Assembly (NCBI RefSeq): GCF_011927945.1
Contig: NZ_JAATJM010000001.1
Location: forward strand, 1,063,501 to 1,127,500
Direction of reading: 5' to 3'
Source of the DNA: Brevundimonas alba
GTDB lineage: Bacteria; Pseudomonadota; Alphaproteobacteria; Caulobacterales; Caulobacteraceae
DNA length: 64,000 nt
Shown here piece after piece: positions 43,703 to 54,489 of this stretch. A program made the position numbers and the translations under genes. Position 1 is the first letter of the stretch. Every line of letters starts with the position of its first letter. The notes below the pieces were generated by a model. That model ran no database searches, was not told the DNA's origin, and was given only the letters and a program-made list of their open reading frames with translations.

Positions 43703-45301
43703 ATGGTGGCCAGCGTCGTGACAGTGGCGTTCGAGGGCGTGGACGCCCGGCGCGTGGACGTGCAGGTCCAGCAGCTGTCCAGCGATCAGCCGTCCTTCAC
43801 CGTCGTCGGTCTGGCCGACAAGGCGGTGGCCGAGAGCCGCGAGCGGGTCCGCGGAGCCTTCGCCGGCATCGGTCTGGCCATGCCGTCGAAGCGGATCATC
43901 GCCAATCTCGCGCCCGCTGATCTGCCCAAGGAGGGTAGCCATTTCGACCTGCCGATCGCCCTGGCCCTGCTCGCCTCGATGGGCGTCATTCCCGCCGACG
44001 CGCTGGCCGGATGGGCCGCCGTGGGCGAACTGGGGCTGGACGGGCAGATCGCGCCGGTGGGCGGGACGCTCCCCGCCGCCGTGGCCGCCGACGCCATGGG
44101 GCTGGGTCTGATCTGTCCTGAGGCGAATGGCCCTGAAGCGGCCTGGGCGGGTGACGTCGCCGTGCTGGCGCCCCGATCGCTGATCGGGCTGGTCAACCAT
44201 TTCAAGGGCGTGCAGGTGCTGCGCCGGCCCGAGCCGGGCGCCATGCGGTCCGGCGACCGCGTGCCTGACCTGCGCGAGGTCAAGGGACAGGAGAGCGCCA
44301 AGCGGGCGCTGGAGATCGCGGCGGCGGGCGGCCACAACCTGTTGTTCGTGGGTCCGCCCGGCTCGGGCAAGTCGATGATGGCGGCGCGGCTGCCCGGCCT
44401 GCTGCCGCCGCTGACGCCGAAGGAACTGCTGGAGACCTCGATGGTCTGGTCGGTGGCGGGCCTGATCGAGCGCGGGGCCCTGACCCGCGACCGGCCGTTC
44501 CGCTCCCCGCACCATTCGGCGTCCATGGCGGCCCTGACCGGCGGCGGGCTCCGCGCCAAGCCGGGCGAGGCCTCGCTGGCGCACAATGGCGTTCTCTTTC
44601 TCGACGAACTGCCGGAGTATTCGGCGCAGGCGCTCGACTCGCTGCGCCAGCCGCTTGAGACGGGCGAGATCGTCGTGGCGAGGGCCAATGCCCATGTCCG
44701 CTACCCAGCCCGTTTCCAGCTGGTGGCGGCGATGAACCCCTGCCGCTGCGGCATGGGCGGCGGCGGCAAGGGGGCCTGCGGCAAGGCGCCCCGCTGCCAG
44801 CGCGACTATCAGAACCGCATCTCCGGCCCGATGTTCGACCGCATCGACCTGACCGTGGAAACCCCGCCGGTCACCGCCGCCGACATGGCTCTGCCGCCGC
44901 CCGCCGAAGGCACGGCCGAGGCGGCCGCCCGCGTCCACGCCGCCCGCGCCATGCAGCAGGACCGGCTGCGCGCCGCCGGCATCGATCCGGACACCGCCTA
45001 CGATCAGGCGATCAACGCTCGCGCCTCGGGTGAGACGCTGGACAGGTTCGCGACGCCGGACGAGGCCGGTCGCGCCCTGCTGATGAGGGCCGGAGAGGGC
45101 GGCGGGCTGACGGCGCGCGGCTGGACCCGGACGTTGAGGCTGGCGCGGACCATCGCCGACCTCGACGGCTGCGACGGCGTGCTGCGCCGGCACATCGCCG
45201 AGGCGCTGGTCCACCGTCGCTCCACCGTCGGCGCACAGGCGGACTTCGAACGGCAGGACGGAGGCCGCGCCGACCGCCGCACCGAGACACCGGCGTTCTG
45301 A
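43703..45301 (+). CDS. comM: ComM/YifB-family Mg-chelatase-like AAA+ ATPase
   Basis: A 532-residue member of the ComM family, hexameric helicases that extend recombination joints during natural transformation in other bacteria. An N-terminal lon-protease-like domain (residues 1-180, SERVRGAF, DLPIALALL) is followed by the AAA+ module with Walker A VGPPGSGKSMMA near residue 220, Walker B GVLFLDELPEY, and a C-terminal MgChl/C region with the zinc-like CRCGMG, CGKAPRCQRD. Whether the organism is naturally competent is unknown. Confidence 0.95.
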   Translation: MVASVVTVAFEGVDARRVDVQVQQLSSDQPSFTVVGLADKAVAESRERVRGAFAGIGLAMPSKRIIANLAPADLPKEGSHFDLPIALALLASMGVIPADALAGWAAVGELGLDGQIAPVGGTLPAAVAADAMGLGLICPEANGPEAAWAGDVAVLAPRSLIGLVNHFKGVQVLRRPEPGAMRSGDRVPDLREVKGQESAKRALEIAAAGGHNLLFVGPPGSGKSMMAARLPGLLPPLTPKELLETSMVWSVAGLIERGALTRDRPFRSPHHSASMAALTGGGLRAKPGEASLAHNGVLFLDELPEYSAQALDSLRQPLETGEIVVARANAHVRYPARFQLVAAMNPCRCGMGGGGKGACGKAPRCQRDYQNRISGPMFDRIDLTVETPPVTAADMALPPPAEGTAEAAARVHAARAMQQDRLRAAGIDPDTAYDQAINARASGETLDRFATPDEAGRALLMRAGEGGGLTARGWTRTLRLARTIADLDGCDGVLRRHIAEALVHRRSTVGAQADFERQDGGRADRRTETPAF

Positions 45302-45327
45302 CCGATAGCCTTCCTTAACCCACTGGA

Positions 45328-45342
45328 TTGAACCAGCCTTAA
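45328..45342 (+). promoter_or_regulatory. CtrA-like box before shkA (weak)
   Basis: TTGA-N7-TTAA (TTGA at 45328-45331, then seven bases, then TTAA at 45339-45342) differs by one base from the Caulobacter CtrA consensus TTAA-N7-TTAA. It lies about 40 bases upstream of the kinase start, and a second TTAA lies at 45315-45318. Single near-matches are common, so this is a hint only. Confidence 0.25.
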
Positions 45343-45380
45343 GACATTGCCGCGCATGGTTACCGCCCAAGGGGACGGTG

Positions 45381-46922
45381 ATGGCGCGCAAGACGAAACC
45401 GGCGACGGACATGGCGAAACCGGAGGCCGCGGCGGCCGAGGGCGCCGAACATCAGTTCCTGCGCCTGATGAGCCACGAAATGCGAACGCCGCTGAACGGC
45501 GTCATCGGCATGCTCGGCCTGTTGCAGCGGACCCGTCTCGACGGCGCCCAGCGCGCCTATGCCGAGGCGGCGCGGTCCTCGGCCGAGCATCTGCTGGGTC
45601 TCGTCAACGATCTTCTGGACTATGCCCGCCTCGAGGCCGACCGGCTGGAGTTCGACGCCGCCTCGGTCGATCTGGAGACGCTGGTGCGTGGCGTGGCCGA
45701 ACTGCTCAGCCCGAAGGCCCACGACAAGGGGCTGGAGATCGCCTGGTCGGTCGCGCCTGACGCCATCGACGTCATGGCCGACGAGGGCCGTCTGCGGCAG
45801 GTGCTGTTCAATCTCGCCGGCAATGCGGTGAAATTCACCGAGACCGGTGGCGTCCGCATCTCGGTCGAGCGCGCCGGCGGATCGGTGAAACGGCCGAAGC
45901 TGGCCTTCATCGTCGATGACACGGGGCCCGGCGTGCCGGCCGAGGCGCGTGGGCGGATCTTCGAAGAGTTCGGCCACGTCGACGCCTCGGATGCGAGCCG
46001 CTTCGGCGGCGCGGGTCTCGGTCTGGCGGTGGTCCGCAAGCTGGCCGACGCCATGGGCGGAACCGTCAGCGTCGCCGACCGCCCCGACGGCCCCGGCGCG
46101 CGTTTCCGCTTCGAAGCCGCCTTCCCGGTGGTCAAGGGCGCGGAGCGGGTCCTGTCGCTGGGCGGGCAGACCGTCGCGGTTACCAGCCCCGACCCCTTTG
46201 TGCGCGCCGCAGCCGCGGCCCAGATCGAGGCGTCGGGCGGGGCCGTGGCGACCAAGGCGCCGGTCGTCCTGATCGATCATGCGGCCAGACAGGCCGGACA
46301 GGGCATGGTGTCCCGCCCCTCCGATGCGCGCGCCATCGTGTTGCTCAAGCCGTCGGAGCGCGACCTGATCGCCCGCTACCGGTCGGCGGGATTCCAGGGC
46401 TATCTGATCAAGCCCCTGCGGCGGGGATCGCTGGCCGAGCGGGTGCTGGCGGCTTCGGGCGCCCAGCAGGCGATGCAACCCGGACCGCCCCCTCCGCCGC
46501 CTGAGGACGACCGCGTCGCCCTGACCCGGTTCTCGGGAATCCGGGTGCTGCTGGTCGAGGACAATCCGGTCGGGGCCCTGCTCGCCGCGACCCTGCTGCG
46601 CCGCGAGGGCTGCGCCGTCGAGACCGCCGCCAGCGGCCATGAGGCGCTCGATGCCTTGAAGCGCGCCCGCTACGACCTCGTCTTCATGGACATGCGGATG
46701 CCGGGCATGGACGGCCCCAGCGCCGCCCGGGCCATTCGCGCCCGGGGCGACGAGACGCCCATCGTGGCCCTGACCGCCAACGCCTTTGCTGAAGACCGCC
46801 GGGCCTGCCTTGAGGCCGGGATGGACGACCATCTGGTCAAGCCGCTGGAGCTCGACGCCCTGCGCGCCGCACTGGCCCGCTGGACGAACCGCGCGGACCG
46901 CGCCAAGGTCGCCGTCGCATAA
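45381..46922 (+). CDS. shkA: ShkA-like hybrid histidine kinase with pseudo-receiver and receiver
   Basis: A 513-residue soluble hybrid kinase with no transmembrane segment. The dimerisation domain has H32 in LMSHEMRTPLNG. The ATPase domain has NLAGNAVKF, VDDTGPGVP and GGAGLGLAV. A first receiver-like domain (about residues 260-360) lacks an acceptor Asp, and the second has D437 in LVFMDMRMPGMDG. R327 and Y341 in the pseudo-receiver and a D376-D377-R378 linker match, at a near constant offset, the c-di-GMP-binding Arg324/Tyr338 and the DDR motif that I recall for Caulobacter ShkA. ShkA phosphorylates TacA via ShpA to drive stalk genes. The start is ATG 45381 after AAGGGGA; GTG 45378 is the alternative. 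Confidence 0.85.
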   Translation: MARKTKPATDMAKPEAAAAEGAEHQFLRLMSHEMRTPLNGVIGMLGLLQRTRLDGAQRAYAEAARSSAEHLLGLVNDLLDYARLEADRLEFDAASVDLETLVRGVAELLSPKAHDKGLEIAWSVAPDAIDVMADEGRLRQVLFNLAGNAVKFTETGGVRISVERAGGSVKRPKLAFIVDDTGPGVPAEARGRIFEEFGHVDASDASRFGGAGLGLAVVRKLADAMGGTVSVADRPDGPGARFRFEAAFPVVKGAERVLSLGGQTVAVTSPDPFVRAAAAAQIEASGGAVATKAPVVLIDHAARQAGQGMVSRPSDARAIVLLKPSERDLIARYRSAGFQGYLIKPLRRGSLAERVLAASGAQQAMQPGPPPPPPEDDRVALTRFSGIRVLLVEDNPVGALLAATLLRREGCAVETAASGHEALDALKRARYDLVFMDMRMPGMDGPSAARAIRARGDETPIVALTANAFAEDRRACLEAGMDDHLVKPLELDALRAALARWTNRADRAKVAVA

Positions 46923-46954
46923 CGGCGCCGGGGGGCGTCGCGAGGGACGCACCG

Positions 46955-48313
46955 ATGACTGACAGCTCCACGGCCGCCGCGCCGCGCAAGGCGACCACGA
47001 AGGATGTCTTCAAGGCGCTGGGCCGCGGCCGCGTCCTGATCACCCTGCTGCTGGGCTTCGGTTCCGGCCTGCCCTTCCTGCTGACGGGGGCGACGCTCAG
47101 CCTCTGGCTGGCGGAAGGCGACGTGGCCCTGTCCGCCATCGGCTTCATCTCCTGGGTCGGCCTCGCCTATTCGTTCAAATTCCTGTGGGCCCCGGTGGTG
47201 GACCGGTTCGACGTTCCGCTCCTCGGCCGGTTCGGGCGGCGGCGTGGCTGGATGTTGCTGTCCCAGATTCTCGTCGGCGCCGCCCTGATCGCCATGGCCA
47301 TCATCGGTCCCGAAGGGGGACTGACGGCGCTGGGCACGGCCGCGCTCGTCACCGCCTTCGCCTCGGCGACCCAGGACATCGTCGTTGACGCCTGGCGGAT
47401 CGAGACCGCGGAGGACGACGAAGACCTGAGCCTTCTGACCTCGGCCTATCAGCTGGGGTACCGGTTCGCGATCCTGGCGGGCAATGCGCTGATCCTGTTC
47501 TTCGCGACATGGTTCGGCTGGAACGGCGCCTACGGCATCTGGGGCGCGGCCATGTCCATCGCCGTCATCGCGACGCTGTTCGCCAAGGAGCCGCTGGATC
47601 GGTCCGACATCGCCAAGGCCACGGGCGGGGCCGCGCCGTGGACGCTGCGCGGGATGTTCGATGCGGTGGTTGGGCCCTTCGTCAACTTCGTGAAGACGCA
47701 CAAGACCGCGGCCCTGCTGATGCTGGCGGCGATCAGCCTGTATCGGCTGCCGGACTTCGTCATGGGGCCGATGGTGGGGCCGTTCTACATCGAACTGGGT
47801 CTGACCAAGGAGGCGATCGGGGCGATGCGACTGAGCTTCGGTCTGGCAGGCTCGATCGCCGGCATCGCGGCTGGGGGCCTGTGCGCGCTGCGGTTTGGCT
47901 TCGGCCGGACGCTGCTGCTGGGCGCCTTCATCGGTCCGATGTCCAACCTGGGCTATACGCTGATGGCGCTGGCGGGGCTGTCGACGCCGATGTTCGCGAG
48001 CGTCCTCTTTGTCGAGAATTTCAGCGAGGGTTTGGCCGGCGCGGCTCTCGTCGCCTACATGTCGAGCCTGACCGGCATCGGCTATACGGCGACCCAGTAC
48101 GCCCTGCTCAGCTCCTTCTACGCCCTGCTCGGCAAGTTCCTGAAAGGCTTCTCGGGCGTGGTCGTCGAGTGGCTGCAGCAGGGGCACGAGCAGATGGTCG
48201 CCTTCGCCCTGTTCTTCGCCGGCACGGCGGCGGTCGGCATTCCGGCCGTCATCCTGTGCTGGCTGCTGGACCGCCGGAACCGCCGGCTGAAGGCGGAGCT
48301 CGGGGCGACCTGA
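46955..48313 (+). CDS. ampG: AmpG-family muropeptide permease (MFS)
   Basis: A 452-residue inner-membrane transporter with about 12 to 14 hydrophobic segments, importing anhydro-muropeptides from the periplasm for recycling. AmpG marks include LLLGFGSGLPFLLTGATLSLWL near residue 30, FKFLWAPVVDRF, and ASATQDIVVDAWRIE near residue 140. With amgK and murU elsewhere in the window it completes parts of the same pathway. It follows the shkA-like gene by 32 bases, an order I recall from Caulobacter. It converges on maeB with only four bases between stops. Confidence 0.92.
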   Translation: MTDSSTAAAPRKATTKDVFKALGRGRVLITLLLGFGSGLPFLLTGATLSLWLAEGDVALSAIGFISWVGLAYSFKFLWAPVVDRFDVPLLGRFGRRRGWMLLSQILVGAALIAMAIIGPEGGLTALGTAALVTAFASATQDIVVDAWRIETAEDDEDLSLLTSAYQLGYRFAILAGNALILFFATWFGWNGAYGIWGAAMSIAVIATLFAKEPLDRSDIAKATGGAAPWTLRGMFDAVVGPFVNFVKTHKTAALLMLAAISLYRLPDFVMGPMVGPFYIELGLTKEAIGAMRLSFGLAGSIAGIAAGGLCALRFGFGRTLLLGAFIGPMSNLGYTLMALAGLSTPMFASVLFVENFSEGLAGAALVAYMSSLTGIGYTATQYALLSSFYALLGKFLKGFSGVVVEWLQQGHEQMVAFALFFAGTAAVGIPAVILCWLLDRRNRRLKAELGAT

Positions 48314-48317
48314 GCCC

Positions 48318-50597
<2,280 letters not shown>

Positions 50598-50664
50598 CGG
50601 GCTCTCTGGGCTGCCTGCCGTTCCTAGTAGCCCCGGCTCCCCGGGACAACCGCGCAGGCGCGAC

Positions 50665-52671
50665 CTAAGGTCCGGTGACGGGCAGGTGGCGGGCGAGGAA
50701 GGCCTCCATCTCCGTCAGCACCAGCGCCTCGTTCTTCATCGACCAGCCGTTGTGCCCCTCATGTTCCAGCTCGACGAGCTTCACATCGGCGCCGGCCCGC
50801 CGCAGGGCGCGCTCCATGTCCTTCGACTGATCGAACGGAACCAGTTCGTCGTCCGATCCGTGGATCAGGAGGGTCGGCGGGCGCCAGCCCTCGACATGGC
50901 GAACGGGCGAGGTCGCCTCCAGTCGCGCACGATCAGATCCCGGATCACCGATGGAACGAAGCCAGTAGGCGTAGGCGTCCGAGTCGTCGCCATTCACCCG
51001 CCGGGCATGAGCCATGAGGGCCGGAAGATCGCTGACGCCCGCGAGGGAGACGACGCAGCGATACAGGTCGGGCTGGGTCGCGCCCCCCCATAGCGCGGCG
51101 TATCCGCCGTAGCTCGCTCCGAGGATGCATACGCGAGAGCGGTCGACCAGACCCTCACGGACCATCTGCTCGACCCCGGCGGTGATGTCCTCCTGCATGC
51201 GACCGCCCCACTGGCCGTATCCCGCGACGGCGAAGTCGCGGCCCATGCCGGATGAGCCGCGGAAGTTGGGCTGGAACACCTGGTAGCCGCGGCTGGCGAG
51301 GAACTGCGCCCATCGATCATAAGTCAGCTGGTCGCGGGCCTCGGGGCCGCCGTGAGGCATGACAATCAGCGGAGCGGCGGATCCCGTGTCGTTGGCGGGC
51401 CGCGTCAGATAGCCGAACAGGGAGGCGCCATCGGCACTTCTGTAGTCGTAGCGGAACGCCCGGCCGAGGCCGGTCTCCGGCAGGCCCGCATAGGCGGCCC
51501 CGATCGGCTCCAGCCGCGTCTCGGCGACCCGGTACAAATAGAAGGCGCCGGGATTGTGGGGCCGTGTGACCTCCAGCGCCCAGACGTCGCTGTCCTGGGA
51601 GCGCGAGACGATCTGCACGCCCGCGTCCTCGCCGAAATGTCGGCGCAGGCTCGTCATGGTCGCCTCCTGTCCGGTGTCGTTGAAGGCGCAGCGGAAGGTG
51701 TCGGCCACGACGCACCCGCCGAGGAAGGCGTTGGTCTCGAGATCGATGACGATGCCCGCGGCGTCGTACTGCGGGTCCCGCCAGATCGCAGGGCCGAGCG
51801 TCCGGCTGCGGAAGTCGTAGACATGGACGCCGGAGATCGATTCGGCGTCGTCGTCCTCCGGCCTTACGATGGCATAGACCTGCCCGGGCTCCTCCGCCGC
51901 CCCGATGAAGGCGTAGTCCGGCAGATCGCGGATCTCGTCCTTCTTCAGGCGGAAGACCTCGGCCCAGCGGCCGTCCTCGCCCCGCGCCTCCATCACCAGA
52001 ACGCGATCCAGCACGCCCCGGCGCACCGTTCGGCCCACCACATTCCCGTCCCGGTCCGTAACGTAACTGAGCGCCCGGCGGTCGCCGTTCTCCACCTGCT
52101 CGGCCTCGCCGGTCAGGACATCAATGCGGGCGACGTCCAGACCGTTGTCGGTATAGGTCATCAGAATGTGACCCGGATCGTGCGGCAGCATATCCAGCAC
52201 CGGTCCAGGCCGGCCGTCCCGCGTGAAGGGCGGCTTGATCTCCACGAAGCCGCTGCCGTCCCGCGCGACCGAGAACAGTCCCTGCCCGTAACGCCAGTTC
52301 CGGATGTCGCCATCGGCGTCGTTGCCGTCCCTGTCGATATCCAGAAGCGTCATCCGGACGATGAGCCGGTCCTCGCCCTTCCATCGGAACCAGTCGATGA
52401 ACTGGCCGCCGAAGGCCTCGTTGGCCGTGCTGCCCATGACGGCAGTCGCGGTGCCTTCCTGAAGGTCGGTCACCACCACATTGCGCACGTCGCCCGTGCG
52501 GCTGATGACCGCGAGATACCGGCCCGACGGCGACAGGGCCGGGCTCGACAGCACGGGCTCCGCGGTGAACTCGGCGATGCTCGGCGGCGCCGTTCGCTCC
52601 TGCGCCTGGACGGAAACGCCGGCCAGCGTCACCGCCGTCACGGCCGCCAGAATCAGTCCCCTGCCGGTCAT
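50665..52671 (-). CDS. Exported S9-family serine peptidase
   Basis: A 668-residue peptidase with a signal peptide (MTGRGLILAAVTAVTLAGVSVQA, about residues 1-23). It has a beta-propeller half (SPSGRYLAVI) and a hydrolase half with the nucleophile S520 in LGASYGGYA, an acid in IHGSDDELVP, and a His in EGHNGW. It is paralogous in layout to the peptidase at 18933. The ATG at 52671 is preceded by AGGGGGCGGGC; an ATG at 52686 adds MRGRA and is less likely. It follows dapF by 18 bases on the same strand. Confidence 0.9.
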   Translation of the reverse strand: MTGRGLILAAVTAVTLAGVSVQAQERTAPPSIAEFTAEPVLSSPALSPSGRYLAVISRTGDVRNVVVTDLQEGTATAVMGSTANEAFGGQFIDWFRWKGEDRLIVRMTLLDIDRDGNDADGDIRNWRYGQGLFSVARDGSGFVEIKPPFTRDGRPGPVLDMLPHDPGHILMTYTDNGLDVARIDVLTGEAEQVENGDRRALSYVTDRDGNVVGRTVRRGVLDRVLVMEARGEDGRWAEVFRLKKDEIRDLPDYAFIGAAEEPGQVYAIVRPEDDDAESISGVHVYDFRSRTLGPAIWRDPQYDAAGIVIDLETNAFLGGCVVADTFRCAFNDTGQEATMTSLRRHFGEDAGVQIVSRSQDSDVWALEVTRPHNPGAFYLYRVAETRLEPIGAAYAGLPETGLGRAFRYDYRSADGASLFGYLTRPANDTGSAAPLIVMPHGGPEARDQLTYDRWAQFLASRGYQVFQPNFRGSSGMGRDFAVAGYGQWGGRMQEDITAGVEQMVREGLVDRSRVCILGASYGGYAALWGGATQPDLYRCVVSLAGVSDLPALMAHARRVNGDDSDAYAYWLRSIGDPGSDRARLEATSPVRHVEGWRPPTLLIHGSDDELVPFDQSKDMERALRRAGADVKLVELEHEGHNGWSMKNEALVLTEMEAFLARHLPVTGP

Positions 52672-52688
52672 CGCCCGCCCCCTCATTG

Positions 52689-53528
52689 CTATCGCAGCGT
52701 GCCGGTGCCCTCGATCTCGACCGGCCCGGTCATGAATACGTGGCCTGAACTCTCGTCCCAGTCGATGACCAATTCGCCGCCGTCGGCTTCGATGACAGCG
52801 TGACGGCCGGTCAGACCGCGGCGGGCCGTAGCCACCAGGGCCGCGCAGGCGCCGGTGCCGCAGGCCTTGGTCAGGCCGGCGCCGCGTTCCCAGACGCGCA
52901 GGCGGATGCGGTCGGGGGCGAGGACGTTGGCGAAGCCGACGTTGACGCCTTCGGGGAAGAGGGGGTGGTGCTCGACCAGCGAGCCCGAGCCGCGGACGAA
53001 GCCGTCGTCCTGCCGGTCGGTGAAGAAGACCACATGCGGATTGCCCATCGAGACGGCGCCGGGCGTGTGCAGGATCGGGGCGTCGATGGGGCCGACCTGA
53101 AGCTCTATGCCACGGGTGTCCATTTCCTCGGCCAGCGGCACATCGGTCCAGTCGAGACCGGGTGGGCCCATATCGACCCGAACCTGATGAAGGCCGGCGC
53201 GGCTGGCCGTCGTCGGGCCGCCGAGGGTGTCGATGACGACCGTGTCCTTGCCGGTCGATTCCATCAGCAGCCAGCCGACGCAGCGCAGGGCGTTGCCGCA
53301 GGTCTCGACCTGACCGCCGTCGGCGTTCCAAACGCGCATGAAGGCGTCGGCCCTGTCTGACGGTTCGATGGCGATCAGCTGATCGCAGCCCTGCCCGCTG
53401 TCGCGGTCCGCGATGGCGCGCGCCTGATCGGCCGTCGGGGCGAACGGCGTCTCCAGCGCATTGACGACGACGAAGTCGTTGCCGGCGCCATTCATGCGGA
53501 CGAAGGGACGGGTCGCGGAGTGGGTCAT
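52689..53528 (-). CDS. dapF: Diaminopimelate epimerase
   Basis: Interconverts LL- and meso-diaminopimelate for lysine and cell-wall synthesis. The 279-residue protein has the two catalytic cysteines in VETCGNALRC and LTKACGTGACA, the N-terminal MNGAGNDFVVV and the DMGPP line. The start at 53528 gives the normal N-terminus. The longer reading from 54680 overlaps the potassium channel gene antisense and is not used. It is divergent from the channel gene across 60 bases. Confidence 0.96.
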   Translation of the reverse strand: MTHSATRPFVRMNGAGNDFVVVNALETPFAPTADQARAIADRDSGQGCDQLIAIEPSDRADAFMRVWNADGGQVETCGNALRCVGWLLMESTGKDTVVIDTLGGPTTASRAGLHQVRVDMGPPGLDWTDVPLAEEMDTRGIELQVGPIDAPILHTPGAVSMGNPHVVFFTDRQDDGFVRGSGSLVEHHPLFPEGVNVGFANVLAPDRIRLRVWERGAGLTKACGTGACAALVATARRGLTGRHAVIEADGGELVIDWDESSGHVFMTGPVEIEGTGTLR

Positions 53529-53588
53529 CGCAGGCCGATATAAGCCTTGCCGGTTCCTTGCGCGAGCGACGCGCGTTATCGCTGGACC

Positions 53589-54401
53589 ATGAGCCGCTCC
53601 AGACCCGTTTCCGCGAACGCGCCGAAAGCCGAGGGCATGCGCCTGAGGGCGCGGTTGCGGTATTTCTACCATGGCTCGTCGCCGATGGCGGTGCGGTTCC
53701 GGCTGGCCGTCATCGTCATCGATTTCGCTATCATCGGCTTCTTCCTCGCCGCGCCGATCCTGCATGAGGCGGGGCTGGTCTTCTACGTCGTGGATTATCT
53801 GATCGCGGCCGTGCTCGCCGCCGATCTGGCGGCGCGGGCCTATGCCCATACCGACTGGAAGGACTGGCTGAAGAAGCCGGTGGTCTGGGTCGACCTGCTG
53901 GTCCTGGCGACGCTTCTGTTTCCGGCTTGGCTGTTCAATTTCGGCTTCCTGCGCCTGCTGCGCCTGTGGACCCTGCTGAACTCGGACTTCTTCTGGCGCA
54001 CCGTCGGTCACAAGTGGGACGACACCCGGGTCGAGGAGATCACCCGGGCGCTGGCGGCGCTGGTGACCTTCATCTTTGTGGTGACCGGCTTCGTCTATGC
54101 GACGTTCCGGAACCGGCACGACGGGATCAGCGGCTATCTGGACGCGCTGTATTTCACCGTCGCCACCCTGACGACGACCGGTTTCGGCGACATCACCCTG
54201 CCCGGAAACTGGGGGCGGCTGCTGTCGATCGTGGTCATGCTGACGGGCATCACCCTGTTCCTGCGGCTGGCCCAGACCCTGTTCAAGCCGCACAAGGTCC
54301 GCTTTCCCTGCCCGACGTGCGGCCTGCAGAAGCACGATCCGGACGCGGTGCACTGCAAGGCCTGCGGCGAGACGCTGTGCATTCCGGACGAGGGGAGCTG
54401 A
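53589..54401 (+). CDS. Voltage-gated-type potassium channel with C-terminal zinc ribbon
   Basis: A 270-residue six-segment ion channel. Segment-like regions include residues 36-60 (VRFRLAVIVIDFAIIGFFLAAP), an S4-like basic stretch FGFLRLLRLWTLLNSDFFW, a pore helix ALYFTVATLTTTGFGDI with selectivity filter TTGFGD near residue 205, and a final membrane helix VVMLTGITLFLRL. The tail carries CPTCGLQKHDPDAVHCKACG, a four-cysteine zinc-ribbon pattern. Filter Tyr replaced by Phe still fits potassium channels. The substrate and gating are inferred. Confidence 0.88.
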   Translation: MSRSRPVSANAPKAEGMRLRARLRYFYHGSSPMAVRFRLAVIVIDFAIIGFFLAAPILHEAGLVFYVVDYLIAAVLAADLAARAYAHTDWKDWLKKPVVWVDLLVLATLLFPAWLFNFGFLRLLRLWTLLNSDFFWRTVGHKWDDTRVEEITRALAALVTFIFVVTGFVYATFRNRHDGISGYLDALYFTVATLTTTGFGDITLPGNWGRLLSIVVMLTGITLFLRLAQTLFKPHKVRFPCPTCGLQKHDPDAVHCKACGETLCIPDEGS

Positions 54402-54489
54402 AGGGGGAGGCGGGATCGACAAACCGTCTTGTAGCCGACCCTCCGCCCGGTAAGGTGCCGCCCGACCAATCCGTCGGGGAATGCCAACA

